The position numbers and the translations under genes were made by a program. Of a stretch of 64,000 nt of DNA, positions 1-10,805 are shown piece after piece (the stretch's first letter is position 1; each line of letters opens with the position of its first letter). Location: assembly GCA_023548195.1 (NCBI GenBank), contig JAJHZJ010000399.1, positions 6,701,100 through 6,765,099 of the forward strand. Direction: 5' to 3'. This DNA is from Bettongia penicillata ogilbyi (lineage: Eukaryota; Chordata; Mammalia; Diprotodontia; Potoroidae). The notes under the pieces were generated by a model that was not told the origin of the DNA, ran no database searches, and saw only the letters and a list, made by a program, of their open reading frames with translations.

Positions 1-467
1 AAAACGAAATTTGTATCTGAATGAGCATAATTCAAGCAAAGAATAAGATGTTATTGTCTCAGACTATCTTCCTGGAAAATAATTCTTCATTAAAAAGCTT
101 ACCTTTTGCTTGGATCAATCAATTGCCAAACATCAAGGTACCCAGCATAAATCTAACTCATTTGTTCCACTGACAGGGAAGTGATTTAAAAGGGTTCTCA
201 GGCTGTGAAAGTGTACAAAATGTGTACACTTTTTATTACTAAAAGTTTTAGGGAACCATAAACTGATATACATGTCTTTATAAGACCATTGAAGAAATAC
301 ATTGTATTTGATTGGTAGTAATATGTAAGTGGCTGACTGTTTTCCATTATTTTTCTTCCTATGGTTTCTTTTTTGCTACTGCAAAGATATTCTTTAAAAT
401 ATTTCTTCTTGGAATTATTGGATTTCTAGAAATATTATTTAGATGTTTCTTAGAAATTTTCAAATTA
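1..467. other. Unassigned flank, no gene seen
   Basis: AT-rich sequence with no credible coding frame or recognised repeat. A short inverted repeat (arms AGTGTACA and TGTACACT, 5-base spacer) lies at 210-230. The last 12 bases (456-467) form the left target-site duplication of the element that follows. Confidence 0.5.
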
Positions 468-1444
468 CGAGGGGTGGAGCCAAGATGGCAAAGTGAGAGG
501 AATGACTTATCTAAGCTCTTGAACAAACTCTTGCTGATACCTCTGAAGGGAGAATCTGACCAAATTTTGGAGGTGAGGAATCCAGTGGGAGACAGACTGT
601 GGGGGATTGGCAACCTAGGACAGACTGGAAGGTCCATGGGAAGGATCTGTTCTGTGGTGGTGAGCCCACAGCACAGCGCCTCCAACTTTTTGGAGTGGAA
701 GGGCCCTGGAAAACCTGAGACCAGCAGGTGCAAAGAGCAGAGCGGCACCCAAGTGTGGGAGACCAGCAGAGCTGAATGAGTGGCAGCCACTGAGCCCCGG
801 ATAGCAGCACAGTAGCTCCTGAGATTTTCAACCTGCATATTAAACATCAGTAAGTCTCCTACTTGAACTTGCAGAAGCCAGGATGGCAGAGTGATCAGTA
901 AATGCTCTCTCCTCTCCCTTGATGACAGTGAAAGAACCATAAAATATTTCCCCAGAAAAATCCTGGATCAGAGAAAACAGCAGAGGGGGCAAATAGTCTC
1001 ATAACACCTGAGGCTAGGAAAAGAGCTAAGGGGGATTCCTCCTAATGTGGAGGAGGCAAACCAGAAGGACAGAGGACCAGGGGGGAGAAAATTCACACTA
1101 GGACCCAGGCAAGCGTCAGTACCAAAAGAGGAATCCCAGGAGTGGTGGGAAATGAGACTAGCATCTAGGCGTGCCTCAGCACTCCAGGGGAAACAGGAAG
1201 ACAATAGGGCAGCTGGGATCACCATACCCTGAGCATACCTTTGCCTGAAGAGATCTCCCAAGATGAGATCACTCCTCCCCCACACTTAAAAACTAACCCC
1301 AGGGCTGATTGGGAAACACAAAACAAAAACCTGCTCTTAGCTTTTTCACAAGTTAGCTCAACAACAAGTTCTGCTGTTTGTAACGTAAAGAACCAGAAGC
1401 CACAACACACAGTCACCATCACGAATAAAAAAAAAAAAAAAGAG
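468..1444 (+). mobile_element. 3'-truncated L1 retrocopy (leader plus start of ORF1 only, poly(A)-tailed)
   Basis: It starts with a GGGGTGGAGCCAAGATGGC-type 5' end, the start typical of marsupial L1 and HAL1 leaders, and ends in about 16 A residues at 1427-1444. It is flanked by a 12-bp target duplication, ATTTTCAAATTA at 456-467 and 1445-1456, so insertion was by target-primed reverse transcription. A second, weaker leader-like start with GCCAGGATGGCAGAG lies near 878, which suggests two leader units. The last translated residues before the A tract (TVTITNKKKK) could be the lysine-rich start of L1 ORF1, so the RNA was probably polyadenylated early or primed at an internal A-rich stretch. There is no ORF2 and no L1 3' UTR. 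The 193-codon antisense frame at 359-940 is a chance frame. Confidence 0.7.
480..489 (+). promoter_or_regulatory. YY1-like motif at L1 leader start
   Basis: CCAAGATGGC lies about 12 bases from the 5' end of the retrocopy. In human L1 a YY1 site at this position helps set the transcription start. The same motif recurs at the starts of HAL1-A, C, E and F, with a one-base variant in B. YY1 use here is inferred. Confidence 0.4.
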
Positions 1445-1595
1445 ATTTTCAAATTATAATCCCTTATATTTCAACAGGAAGTCTTGGAAGTTTAAATCTG
1501 AGTAGTTTGAAAGCTTTCATATCACTTAGTCTTTAATAACAACTAGAGAGTCAACAATGAAACAAATCTTATATGAGAACAAATTACAAAAAACC

Positions 1596-1930
1596 CAAAA
1601 CAGTAGATGCCTAAAAATTAGGGGATGAGTAAACAAATTGTGGTACATGAATGCAATAGAATATTAGTGTATTGTGGGAAAATATGGATACAATGAATAT
1701 GGAAAAACAGGGGTAAATATTTATGAAATTATGCAAAGTGAAGTAAAGAGAACAAGAAAAATAAAGATACTTGTTTCCTAGGTGATTTCCAAAACATAAA
1801 GGACACTTACAGTCTGGGGAGGGCAGTGAATGATATTGTGAAAAAATGAAGGATTCCTTTAAATATTTGACTTTTGCTGGATGGAAACAATAATTTAATT
1901 TAATCTGAGAAAGATAACTGGGATTTTTAG
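1596..1930 (+). mobile_element. Old L1 3' remnant
   Basis: It contains ACAAATTGTGGTACATGAAT followed by a GAATATTAGTG-like stretch and GCAAAGTGAAGTAAAGAGAAC. This matches the order of the L1 ORF2 C-terminal end (LWYMNVMEYY region, then QSE.SRT). Many stops are present. The right edge is blurred and the solo LTR lies just downstream. Confidence 0.45.
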
Positions 1931-2121
1931 AGATTTTCTGTCGGGGGTCGGTCCTGACTGCCTGGGAGGAGAGGGGCTTCCCCAGGAGTGGCCACCAGCC
2001 AACCAGGGGAGGACACGACCCGGGATTAGGGATCGTGCCTCCCTAGGATTGGTCTGGAGGGGCTTGCTCCAATGGGATGTAGGCCTCTCCCTCGGGGTGG
2101 ATCAGGATGGATACCTAAAAA

Positions 2122-2175
2122 TAGAAACCTATTTAAACAATAGATGGCTACCCGGAACTAGAAACCTACTTAAAC
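2122..2175 (+). repeat. Duplicated 17-bp motif inside the LTR
   Basis: TAGAAACCTATTTAAAC at 2122-2138 recurs as TAGAAACCTACTTAAAC at 2159-2175, one mismatch. Both include an ATTTAAA-like core, so the LTR may carry a doubled promoter element upstream of the polyadenylation signal. Confidence 0.6.
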
Positions 2176-2212
2176 CAACGCCCTTAGCTGTTCGGGGGAC
2201 TCCTCTGCACTT

Positions 2213-2218
2213 AATAAA
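2213..2218 (+). promoter_or_regulatory. LTR polyadenylation signal
   Basis: A canonical AATAAA lies 274 bases into the LTR. It supports the plus orientation and marks the R region. Confidence 0.65.
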
Positions 2219-2351
2219 GTATATGCCTCCTGAAGAAGTGTCCGACTGAGTCCCTCCGCCGAGTCCCCTGGGGACTGAAATCCGGAGACGTCCGAAGCAG
2301 AAGCCCACTGAGAGAGTGTCACCTGAAGGACCCGGACCCGGGTCAATTTTC

Positions 2352-3195
2352 TGTAACATTTATGTACTTCCATAGGGGTAAGAAAAAGGGTTATACTCTC
2401 TCCATACATTTGTTTGTATATCTGCATCTGTAAACGTATATGTACAAATACATATATTTGTGTGTATACACACACACACACACATACACACACATTTGTG
2501 TGCAATTAATGCAACAATCAAGGGAAAAATAGCAAAGCAAGTGAGATGTAATATAATGGAATTACAATGTATTAGCATAGTCCCAAAAAAGAGCAATGAG
2601 AAGGCATTATTACTTTCTTGAATAAATTGACGTGGGGATAATACTGAGTATGTATTACTGCATAAAATGTCATACATTATCTATGCTTTTGTTAGCTTTG
2701 CTGAACTCTTATGTCCTCCCTTTTTCACTGTTATAAGGAGAAAGGTTTTCTAGTCAGAAGAAACCTAAGATACATTTGGAAATTCAATTGTTCTAAACCA
2801 AGACAGTAGTAGATACAATATTGTTTAAAAATTGGTAATAGTTCCCAAATTAGATAGATAAAGAGATGATGGATATTATATAGAGTAACTTTTAACTTTA
2901 TTGATGGCTTTAATATCATGTGCATTTGCATATTATTCCCACTGCTAGAAATGTCTAAAAATAGAAGAGATACACTAGGTCAAATTAATAATACAGTAAC
3001 CTCACCTGAAAGTTCATGCAACTGTTCACATCTGTAACATTTGAAAAAGGAATACATGGGCTTTGATTTTGATTAAAAATCATAATGATGTATCTAAAAC
3101 TCATATTAGATAATTGTCATTTAATGTGAAAAAATGCACATTACACAATGAATTTACTATATACTTACATATTAGTGTGTATACAAGCATATTTT
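2352..3195. other. Unassigned stretch with a (CA)n microsatellite at 2461-2493
   Basis: No coding frame or recognisable interspersed repeat is visible. The only clear structure is the alternating TGTGTATACACACACA block at 2461-2493, which is partly self-complementary. Confidence 0.4.
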
Positions 3196-3440
3196 ATATA
3201 AGTACAAATACCAAGGGTTTTATTTATAAATTAGGCAAAATCTTATCAGATTCCAAATAAAATGAATAAGAATATCAAAACTAATAGTCAAGAGAGAAGA
3301 TGAGCATGGTAGTACATGTTACAAAGCAGTGACAATTAAAATAATCTGGCCGTGGAGGAGGGGAAGGAAAGAAAAAAAATAATTAAACAGAATAACCCTG
3401 AGAGATATACAAATAAGCTAATGTAAATATGAATGTTCAT
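3196..3440 (+). mobile_element. Possible decayed L1 ORF2 fragment
   Basis: CAAAGCAGTGACAATTAAAA followed by TAATCTGG resembles the L1 ORF2 segment where other copies read AVTVTKTIWYW. The rest is too decayed to align by eye. Confidence 0.25.
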
Positions 3441-4356
3441 TGACTTTATAAAAATGAAAAGCTAATACCTTAATGAAAAATGTATGTGAAACAATTATTT
3501 CAAAGTTCAATAGACTATAAATATATAACCCCACCTTACATGATATGATGCAATAAGTTTTTTTTTAATATAAATCTATTTATTTAACTTGTTACATTCA
3601 TTTTCAAAAAAATTTGGGTTCCAAATTTTCTCTCCATTTGTCCCCTAACCACAACCCAATAACCAAGCATTCTAATTTCCCCTATCACCAATCTGCCCTT
3701 TCTTCTATCCTCCCTCCAGATGATTTTCTATTCCCCATTAACTGTATTTCTTATTTCCTAGTAGCAAGAATAATACTAAATAGTTGTTCCTAAAACTTTG
3801 AGTTCCAACTTCTCCCTATCCCACCCTCCCCACCCATTCCCTTTGGGAAGGCAGGAGATTCAATATAGGCCATATCTGTGGAGTTTTGCAAATGACTTCG
3901 ATAGAAGTCATGTTGTGTAAGACTAACTCTATTTCCCTCCATCCTATCCTGCCCCCTATTGTTTCTAATCTGTCTTTTGATCCTGTCCCTCCCCGAATAA
4001 TGACTTCAAATTGCTCCCTCCTCGGATTGCCCTTCCTTCCATCATCCCCCCCACCATGCTTCTCTCCTTCTCCCCCACTTTCCTGCATTGTAAGATAGGT
4101 TTTCATACCAAAATGAGTGTGTATTTTATTCCTTCCTTTAGGTGAATGTGATGAGAGTAAATTTCACGTTTTTTTTCGCAGCTCTTCTCTTTTTCCCTCC
4201 ACTAAAAAGTCTCCTGCTTGCCTCTTGATTGAGAGATAATTTACTCCATTCCATTTCACCTTGTCTATTCACACTATATTTCTCTCTCACCCTTTACCTT
4301 AATGTCTTTTAGGATATGATTCCATCCTATTCAATTCGCTCTGTGCTCTCTGTCTC

Positions 4357-4404
4357 TGTGTGTGCGTACATGTGTGTATGTGTGTGTGTGTGCGTGGACA
4401 CGTG

Positions 4405-4446
<42 letters not shown>
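4357..4446. repeat. (TG)n microsatellite in the HAL1-A 3' UTR
   Basis: Alternating TG with a few interruptions. It sits about 135 bp beyond the ORF1 stop, at the position where every other HAL1 3' end here also has (CA)n on the element's sense strand. Confidence 0.85.
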
Positions 4447-4447
<1 letters not shown>

Positions 4448-4580
4448 TCCCACCAACTACCCAGATACTGAAAAGTTTTAAGATTTACAAATGTTGTCTT
4501 TCCATGCAGGAATGTAAAGAGTTCACCTTTGGTAAGTCCCTTATGACTTCTCTTTGCTCTTTACTTTTTCATGCTTCTTC

Positions 4581-5691
4581 TCATTCTTGTGTTTGAAAGT
4601 CAAATTTCCTTTTCAGCTCTGGTCTTTTCATCAAGAATGCTTGAAAGTCTTCGATTTCATTGAAAGGCTATATTTTCCCCTGAAGTATTATACTCAGTTT
4701 TGCTGGGTAGGTAATTCTTGGTTTTAGTCCTAGTTCCTTTGACTTCTGGAATATCCTATTCTATGCCCTTCGATCCCTTAATGTAGAAGCTGCTAGATCT
4801 TGTGTTATTCTGATTTTATTTCCACAATAATGGAATTGTTTCTTTCTAGCTGCTTGCAATATTTTCTCCTTGACCTGGGAATTCTGGAATTTGGCCACAA
4901 TGTTCCTAGGAGTTTCTCTTTTGGATCTCTTTCCGGTGGTGATCGATGGATTCCTTCAATACTTATTTTGCCCTCTGGTTGTACAATATCAGGGCAGTTT
5001 TCTCTGATAATTTCATGAAAGATGATGTCTAGGCTCTTTTTTTGATCATGGCTTTCAGGTAGTCCCATAATTTTTAAATTTTCTCTCCTGGATCTATTTT
5101 CCAGGTCAGTTGTTTTTCCATTGAGATATTTCACATTATCTTCCATTTTTTCATTCTTTTGGTTTTATTTTGAGATTTTTTTGGTTTCTCACAAAGTCCT
5201 TTGCCTCCATCTGTTCCATTCTAATTTTGAGAGAACTATTTTCTTCAGTGAGCTTTTGAACCTCTTTTTCCATTTGGCTAATTCTGCTTTTGAAAGCATT
5301 CTTCTCCTCATTGACTTTTTGATCCGCTTTTGCTAATTGATTCAGCTTATTTTTCAAGGTGTTATTTTCTTAAGCATTTTTCTGGGTCTCCTTTAGCAAG
5401 GTATTGACCCATTTTTCATGCTTTTTTTGCATCTCTCTCAATTCTCTTCCCAGTTTTTCCTCCACCTTTCTAATTTCATTTTCAAAATCCTTTTTGAGCT
5501 CTTCCATGTCCTGAGCCTATTGGATATCTATTTCATTTGTTCAGGATACAGAGGCCTTGATTTCTATGTCTTTCCCTGATGGTAAGCATTGTTCTTCCTC
5601 ATCAGAAAGGAAAGGAGGAAACATTTGTTCACCAAGAAGTAACCTTTCACCAAGAAAAATAACCTTCTTATTTTTTTCCCTTTTCTGGAAT
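4581..5691 (-). pseudogene. HAL1-A ORF1 (L1-type nucleic-acid chaperone), dead
   Basis: This is the remnant of the L1 ORF1 protein, which coats L1-type RNA as a trimer. Visible parts are coiled-coil heptads (5357-5151 minus, QMEKEVQKLTEENSSLKIRM) and the RRM start (DLENRSRRENLKIMGLPE) with FHEIIRENCPDIVQPEGKIS at 5146-4805. The start codon is mutated: the codon aligned with ATG in copies B, E and F reads ATT (5689-5691). Frameshifts and stops break the rest. No product is expected. Confidence 0.8.
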
Positions 5692-6362
5692 TTTCCCAGC
5701 CAGTTACTTGACTTCTGAGATTCCTCTCCACCCCCACCCCCCCATATCCACCCAGCTAGTGCTTAGACTCTGAGATTCAAATGCTGCTCCCCAGCCTGAG
5801 GACTTTTAGTGGTGGGCGGGGGCTGCTTTTCAGGGGAAGATTAAATTGAGGTTCTCCAGGTAGGGGCAGGGCCACCTCCTAGGCTCAGTTCCCCCAGGGG
5901 GTTTATGTGGAGATCTTCAGTAATGGATCTGAGGTCCTGTCTACTCCAGGAACCCCTGGCTGCCACTGCCTCTGCTGCTGCCTCCTGAGGGGGGCTGAGT
6001 CATGGAGACACCCCGCTCCCCTCTCAGCCAGCCCAGGAGTCTCTCTCACTGACCTGTAGTGCCTGTGGGCAGAGGGACCTTCGCGGCTGCCGGAGGTTCT
6101 GTCCCTGAAGTCTGCTCGGATCTACTCCTCTTGGTGCTGCACAACCAGGGCAAGGCTGGGCTCCGCTGTATGGTGCGTGACAGACCTTTGTGCCAGTTTT
6201 TCATGGCTTTCTGGAACAGAAATCTCCTCCACTGTGTTGCTGCATGGCTTCCACTGCTCCAGAATTTCTGGGGAGTTCTTTTTTCAGGAAATTTCTGGGT
6301 TGTGGGTTCAGAGCTAGCACATGTGAGTCTTTCTACTCTGCCATCTTGGCTCCTCCCCCACC

Positions 6363-7695
6363 CAATTAGTTTTAACCAAACAAAAATCTTAAGCATGCAC
6401 ACGCACACACACACACACATGCATGTGATAAAGTGGAAAGATATTTTTTATCCAATGAGAAATTTGTTTTCTTTAAATTTATTCAACAAAAGGAAGAAGT
6501 AACGGTGATAAGATCAATATGCTTGACTGCTGAATATATAAAACTTTCTAACAAAAAATAATATAATTGAAATAAAACAATATAATATATCAGAAAAAAA
6601 TATTAATGGAATATTTTACAGATAAAACAACAAATAAAATCGAGATGGAACTGTTCTATCCATATATTGACAGATAGAAAATTTAATTCACAGCTATCAA
6701 CACATAAATATTCAGAGTATGAACAGTTACTTTTCAAAAAGGGAAATGAACATTCTGAATAATATTTTGAATGCTTAATCTCAGCAAAGAGGTAAAGAAG
6801 TACAAATTAAATTAATTCATACTATTATTATTGGCAATATAATTAAAAGTAAAAAAGCAGGTTCTTTCTACAGCCTGTAGAAAGGAAAGAACACATTCAT
6901 TTTTGATGGGACTGTATCATTCATCCTGTTTTTGGAGCACAATCTTGCTGGCCACAGAAAATCATGTGTAACTAATTATATCATTGGCCCCAATTTGACA
7001 TAAGCCAAAAGTGTATTCTCCAAAAGATATATCTGTGTATTTTTTTGTCAGTACCACAAACACATACATACATGCATACTCACAATATGTAAGGTGAAAA
7101 TATCCAGTAGTTAGGTGATATTTAAATTATGTTGCATCAATATAATAAAATAATATAATGCAAATTAGACAGGTATGAAAAAGTACAAACAAACTGGAAA
7201 AGTTCTAGAGGAAATAATTAAAGATTTTAAAAAGAGAAGACCAAAATAAGAGAGTACACACACTATGAATCTGTAAGAGGAAAGATGAATGAGACATGAA
7301 TGAGAATGAATTGACAAAGAATCCTTCTGAAGTTTTAGTGGAAATGCTCACCAACTTATGCTCTGAAATGAATGAATTCAGATGCAATCACATACTAAGG
7401 TTAATTGCTCCTAAATATCTTAGATGTCAATCACCACATTAATGTCAGTCTTTCCATTAATTTATTTTCCTCGCCAGAATTTCATAAATTATGGTGCTGC
7501 CCTAACATAAAGCTCTTAATGTCATTAGTACCATTTGTAGAGTTATATAGAGCAAAGAAAGAGATGTGACTCTGAATCCAGAACACAGAAATGCAATTCC
7601 AGAGTTTCAAGCTTAAGATTTCCTACCAAACCTACTGCAGTTGTTCACATAATCATCTAGTAAGCATATTGGAAAGAAGATTATACTTGTAGTTA
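6363..7695. other. AT-rich stretch, possible ancient LINE tail, no gene
   Basis: A (CA)n run lies at 6397-6418. The part around 6770-6960 (order ..AAAGAAGTACAAATTAAATT.. then TGATGGGACTGTATCATTCAT) faintly recalls an old L1 ORF2 C-terminus, but decay is too deep for a call. The remainder shows no repeat or coding signal that I recognise. Confidence 0.3.
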
Positions 7696-7699
7696 AGAA

Positions 7700-7785
7700 G
7701 AAGCAAGTTTGAAAGCCAGCTCAGAACTCAATAACTATGTATCTATGTCAAATAACAATCTCTCTTGGCCTCACTTTGCTTATGT
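7700..7785 (+). mobile_element. MIR-type SINE fragment
   Basis: The order GTTTGAAAGCCAGCTCAGA..ACTATGTATC..CTCTCTTGGCCTCACTTTGC follows the MIR core and tail (ttcgaatcc..ctgtgtgacc..ctcagtttcc). It is heavily diverged and runs into the microsatellite. Confidence 0.4.
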
Positions 7786-7955
7786 GCATATATATGTATG
7801 TCTATCTATATTTTTATATGTGTATATACATATGCATATATGTGTATATCTATATATGTATGTATTTGTGTATATATGCACAGTGTGTATGTTCGTGTGC
7901 ATGTGTGTCCACTTATGTGTATATGTATGTTTATATGCATATATGTCCAGTTTAT
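7780..7955 (+). repeat. Complex (TATG/TATA/TG)n microsatellite
   Basis: About 175 bp of alternating purine-pyrimidine sequence (TATATGTATG, TATATGTGTA, TGTGCATGTG). Three overlapping open frames here only reflect the lack of stops in this composition. Confidence 0.8.
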
Positions 7956-8169
7956 GAGCTTCAGAATTAATTGGTTATAATGCATGATTTTTGAGCAAGA
8001 AATATCGCTAGTAAATCTAGAGGAAAAAGACAGCTTTTGGGCATTGAGTGTGCCTTCTCCTGAGTAGAATAACAGAGGAAGAGAAAGAAGAATTCATAGA
8101 CTAGACAACAAGTTCTCAGTCATCTAGCACAGCGTAAATATATTAGCTAAATAGCAATTGTTTCTTTTT

Positions 8170-8528
8170 TACCCAGAAACCCTGAGGGTCTCCTCTACCC
8201 AGTTTGATTCTTTTCTGTCATTAAAAGGGCCATCTTTGAGTAACTATTTAAAGAAGTCTTCTCATTAAATGGGCATATCTCATTCAAAGTGAGAATATGA
8301 TGGGAGCTTGGCCTGAAAAGGCCAGAGTCTCACATTGCATCCTAGGCCACCTCCAGTCATGCTGATGAGTATCAGGTCACTAGACTCAGATGGCTCAGGA
8401 GAAGAAAGTGAGATTGATGACCTCACCCAGCCCTCCCGCACTCAAATCAAAATCAACACCGTCATGTCATCATCTTGATGTCGTGGTCCTCTTTGAGAAT
8501 GAAGGACAAACACAGCAACAACAACAAC
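8170..8528 (+). mobile_element. SINE-related repeat, copy 1 (no tRNA head)
   Basis: Starts near AACCCTGAGGGTCTCC and ends at AGAATGAAGGACAAACACAG then (CAA)n. About 350 bp is collinear with 45905-46262. The last 180 bp (from CATGCTGATGAGTATC on) is also collinear with the 3' half of the tRNA-headed SINE at 60470-60780 and with the minus-strand copy at 36205-36385. The shared body and 3' end mark it as a family member. The upstream half differs from the tRNA-headed form. Confidence 0.65.
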
Positions 8529-8590
8529 ATGTGTGTGTGTGTGTCTGTGTGTGTGTGTGTGCGTGTGTGTGTGTGTATGTGTCCGTGTGT
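8529..8590. repeat. (GT)n microsatellite
   Basis: GT dinucleotides with single C and A interruptions directly follow the (CAA)n tail of the SINE-related repeat. A retroposon tail probably seeded the microsatellite. Confidence 0.85.
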
Positions 8591-8599
8591 GGAACAAGG

Positions 8600-9290
8600 T
8601 GGGAATAAGGAGAAATAAATGGTTGAAAGGGACATAGGTGAAAAACAAGGGGAAAAAAAGAAGAGGAAAAATGGCTGATGGAGAAGGGTTCCAAAAGCCA
8701 TAGAGAGGAAAGGAATAAAAGGCCTACCCTATACCTTACTAACACAATTTTGTGAGATGGTTTCCCAATCTTGACAGATATCTTTTTTATTTGTCCCAGA
8801 GCTCCAACAATTGTATTTCCCATGACGTTAACTTTCAAAAATCAGAGTTCTGTTGGTTAAATAATTGGCAGGGGAGAAAATCCAGGTTCACAAAATAAAT
8901 AAGCCACATCTCTGCATTGACCTTTCCCTTTTCTGTGGCCCATACTTTGGCTGAAGTAAATCAACTTTCTTGTTAATGCATGCTTGTTATTCTGACAGAA
9001 ACCAGTTTGTTTGCTTAATAAAAATCCACTTTTCCCTTTAGGTGAAATTGGCAAAACTTCCAAAAGGAAAAATTGACATTTTTTGTCAATTTCCAAAAAG
9101 TGCAAAAGCATAAAACGTCCTCATATTTGAGTTAAATTGAGACATCTTTTGAATTGTCCAAGGGTTCCTTAACAAAGTCAAATTGTCATTCTTAAAGAAA
9201 AAGCAGAGCAATATTCTTTTTTCGAAGAGTAGGGTGATACCAAGAGACTTCTGATCTATTTTTATTTTCATCTATTAAATCAGTTCTTCA
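8600..9290. other. Unassigned, no gene seen
   Basis: AT-rich DNA with open frames of 85 codons or fewer that share no motifs with known families. No repeat signature was recognised. Confidence 0.4.
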
Positions 9291-9296
9291 ACTATC

Positions 9297-10175
9297 AAAT
9301 GAGTATTGAATGCCTATTCTCCCTCCAGCACCATATAGAATCATACAAAATATGAAGAGACAGACTTTCCCTTCAAGAAGCATACAATCTGGACACAGGG
9401 AGAAATAATTCAGAGATCATACAATTATTAAATACAACCCCTTAACTATATAAATCAATATTAAGAACTGACATATCTATAACACTTTAAGGATTATAAA
9501 GTGATTTCCTCAAAACTATTGTTTGATATAAGGAACTTAATTGATAGAATTTCCTTTAAATATTTGAAGAAGACAAATAACAATGGTGAAGGGGTTTGCT
9601 GTTTTATGGGCAGACGAGCTTGATTTATTATATGCTTGGTGATAGAAATGAAAATGGGAAGGACCCTGACCCTTCCTCCATGAAACTCATGGGGAGGGGA
9701 AAATGTAAACAATTATGTATATAAAAGATGTACTTAGGGCATATGTAAAGAAATCTTAGAAGAGACACACTCTGGAAAATGTTCCAATAGGGAGAAATGG
9801 AATGATGGTGAGATTGAGCTATGTCTGGAAGGAATCCAGAGAAGTTATCATTGAGAGGAGAATGAACATAGTAGTTTAGGCATCATGAATAACTGGTACA
9901 AAACATAGACTCTAGAGATCGAATATTATTTGATAAGAACAATTCAGCTAGAATAGCTAGATTGTGTAGTGCATGCATGGGAAAGAAGTCCAAGATAACT
10001 AGATAGGTAGGGAAAAAATTAGGTTGTAAATGATTTTTTAGGTTGTAAATGATTTTAAATGACAGAAGATTTTATATTAGATTTTGGAGAAATAGGAAGC
10101 CATTAGGTTTTATTGAGTAAGAGAATGACATACTCAAACGTATTTTTGGAAGATCATTATGATGATCCAATAAAT
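9297..10175 (+). mobile_element. Old interspersed repeat of about 0.9 kb
   Basis: Its segments occur in a fixed order: a TTGAATGCCTATTC-like head, CCCTTCAAGAAGCATACAAT, then GTCTGGAAGGAATCCAGAG, GAAGATTTTATATTAGATTTT and GGAAGATCATTATGATGA. I recognise this order from a widespread old mammalian repeat that carries 'ends in a lineage-wide order' but do not assert its name. The head also occurs at 25640-25840, 33690-33860 and 40050-40155. A 21-bp tandem duplication (TTAGGTTGTAAATGATTTT unit) lies at 10018-10060. Confidence 0.45.
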
Positions 10176-10305
10176 GCAACAAGAAACTATTAAGTACTTA
10201 ACAATTTCCAAGGACCTTATTAAGTAAAATTATATAAATTAAGGGGGAAAGTAAATAATAAAACAGCCTCCATTGTAAGATATCTCACTGTCTAGGGGGT
10301 GGAGT

Positions 10306-10316
10306 CGAGATGGCGG
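10306..10316 (+). promoter_or_regulatory. YY1-like motif at the HAL1-B leader start
   Basis: CGAGATGGCGG, one base from the CAAGATGGCGG of copy F, lies about 12 bases inside the element. See the L1 leader entry at 480-489 for the basis. Confidence 0.4.
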
Positions 10317-10669
10317 AGTAGAAAGACGCACGTATGCGAGCTCCAAAACCACAGCCAACATATTTAATGTTAGAAGAGTTCCCCAGAAGTTCTGGATCAC
10401 TGCAAGGCACACAGAAACATACTGGAAGAGATTTCCGTTCCAGAGAGCCCTGAAGAGCCGTCCCCAGGGTCTGTCGTGCCCCAGAAAGTAGACCCCACCT
10501 CAGCGCTGCCCTGGCCAAGGCCCCAGAGAATCTGACCCAAGCAGGCTTCAGGAATGGAAGCTCCAGTGGCCTGGAAGGTCCCTCCACCCACAGACTCTAC
10601 AAGTCAGTGAAAGACACGCCTGGGCTCACCGAGAGGGGAGCAGGGTGTCTCCGTGTCTCGGGTCCCCTC

Positions 10670-10760
10670 GGAAGGAAGCAGCGGAGGCAGAGGCAGGGGC
10701 GGGAAGCAGTGGAGGCAGAGGCAGGGGTGGCAGCGGAGGCAGTGGCAGCGCAGCCGCAGC
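10670..10760 (+). repeat. GC-rich GGAGGCAGAGGCAGGGG tandem motif in the leader
   Basis: Near-repeats of GGAGGCAGAGGCAGGGG form a G-rich stretch in the HAL1-B leader. The same stretch occurs in copy F at 51188-51250. The G runs could allow G-quadruplex folding. The overlapping glycine/alanine-rich frames are composition artefacts. Confidence 0.6.
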
Positions 10761-10805
10761 AGCCCGGGACACCCCCAGCAGCAGGCAGCATCTTCATTGT
10801 TTAAA

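Larger units (their letters stand above)
1939..2345 (+). mobile_element. Solo LTR of an endogenous retrovirus
   Basis: A 407-bp GC-rich and CpG-rich island in AT-rich DNA starts with TG (TGTCGGGGG) and ends with CA (CCCGGGTCA). It is flanked by a perfect 6-bp target duplication, ATTTTC, at 1933-1938 and 2346-2351. A polyadenylation signal (AATAAA, 2213-2218) and TATA-like TATTTAAA (2130-2137) give the plus orientation. No internal retroviral genes lie on either side, so this is the product of recombination between two LTRs. A 6-bp duplication is typical of class II (beta-like) and some other retroviruses. The class is not settled. Retained CpGs and the perfect duplication point to a fairly recent insertion. 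Confidence 0.75.
3562..6362 (-). mobile_element. HAL1-A: full-length half-L1, minus strand
   Basis: Read on the minus strand it begins at about 6362 with GGAGGAGCCAAGATGGCAG, runs through a GC-rich leader, an L1-type ORF1 remnant (5691-4581) and a 3' UTR with a (CA)n block, and ends in the HAL1 3' signature (AAAATGAATGTAACAAGTTA then A-rich). No ORF2 lies between ORF1 and the 3' end, which is the defining trait of HAL1. The flanks CAATAAGTTTT (3551-3561) and CAATTAGTTTT (6363-6373) form an 11-bp target duplication with one mismatch. The leader has a single copy of the segment that is duplicated in copies B, E and F, so it probably belongs to an older subfamily. Confidence 0.8.

Noticed and set aside
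359..940. 193-codon open frame on the minus strand
   Set aside because: It is antisense to the L1 leader retrocopy, begins in unrelated flank, and has no known motif.
7709..7980. Three overlapping plus-strand frames rich in Y, I, C and V
   Set aside because: They are translations of a TATG/TATA microsatellite.
8390..8838. Frames with histidine-threonine or valine-cysteine runs
   Set aside because: They are translations of the (GT)n block after a SINE-related repeat.
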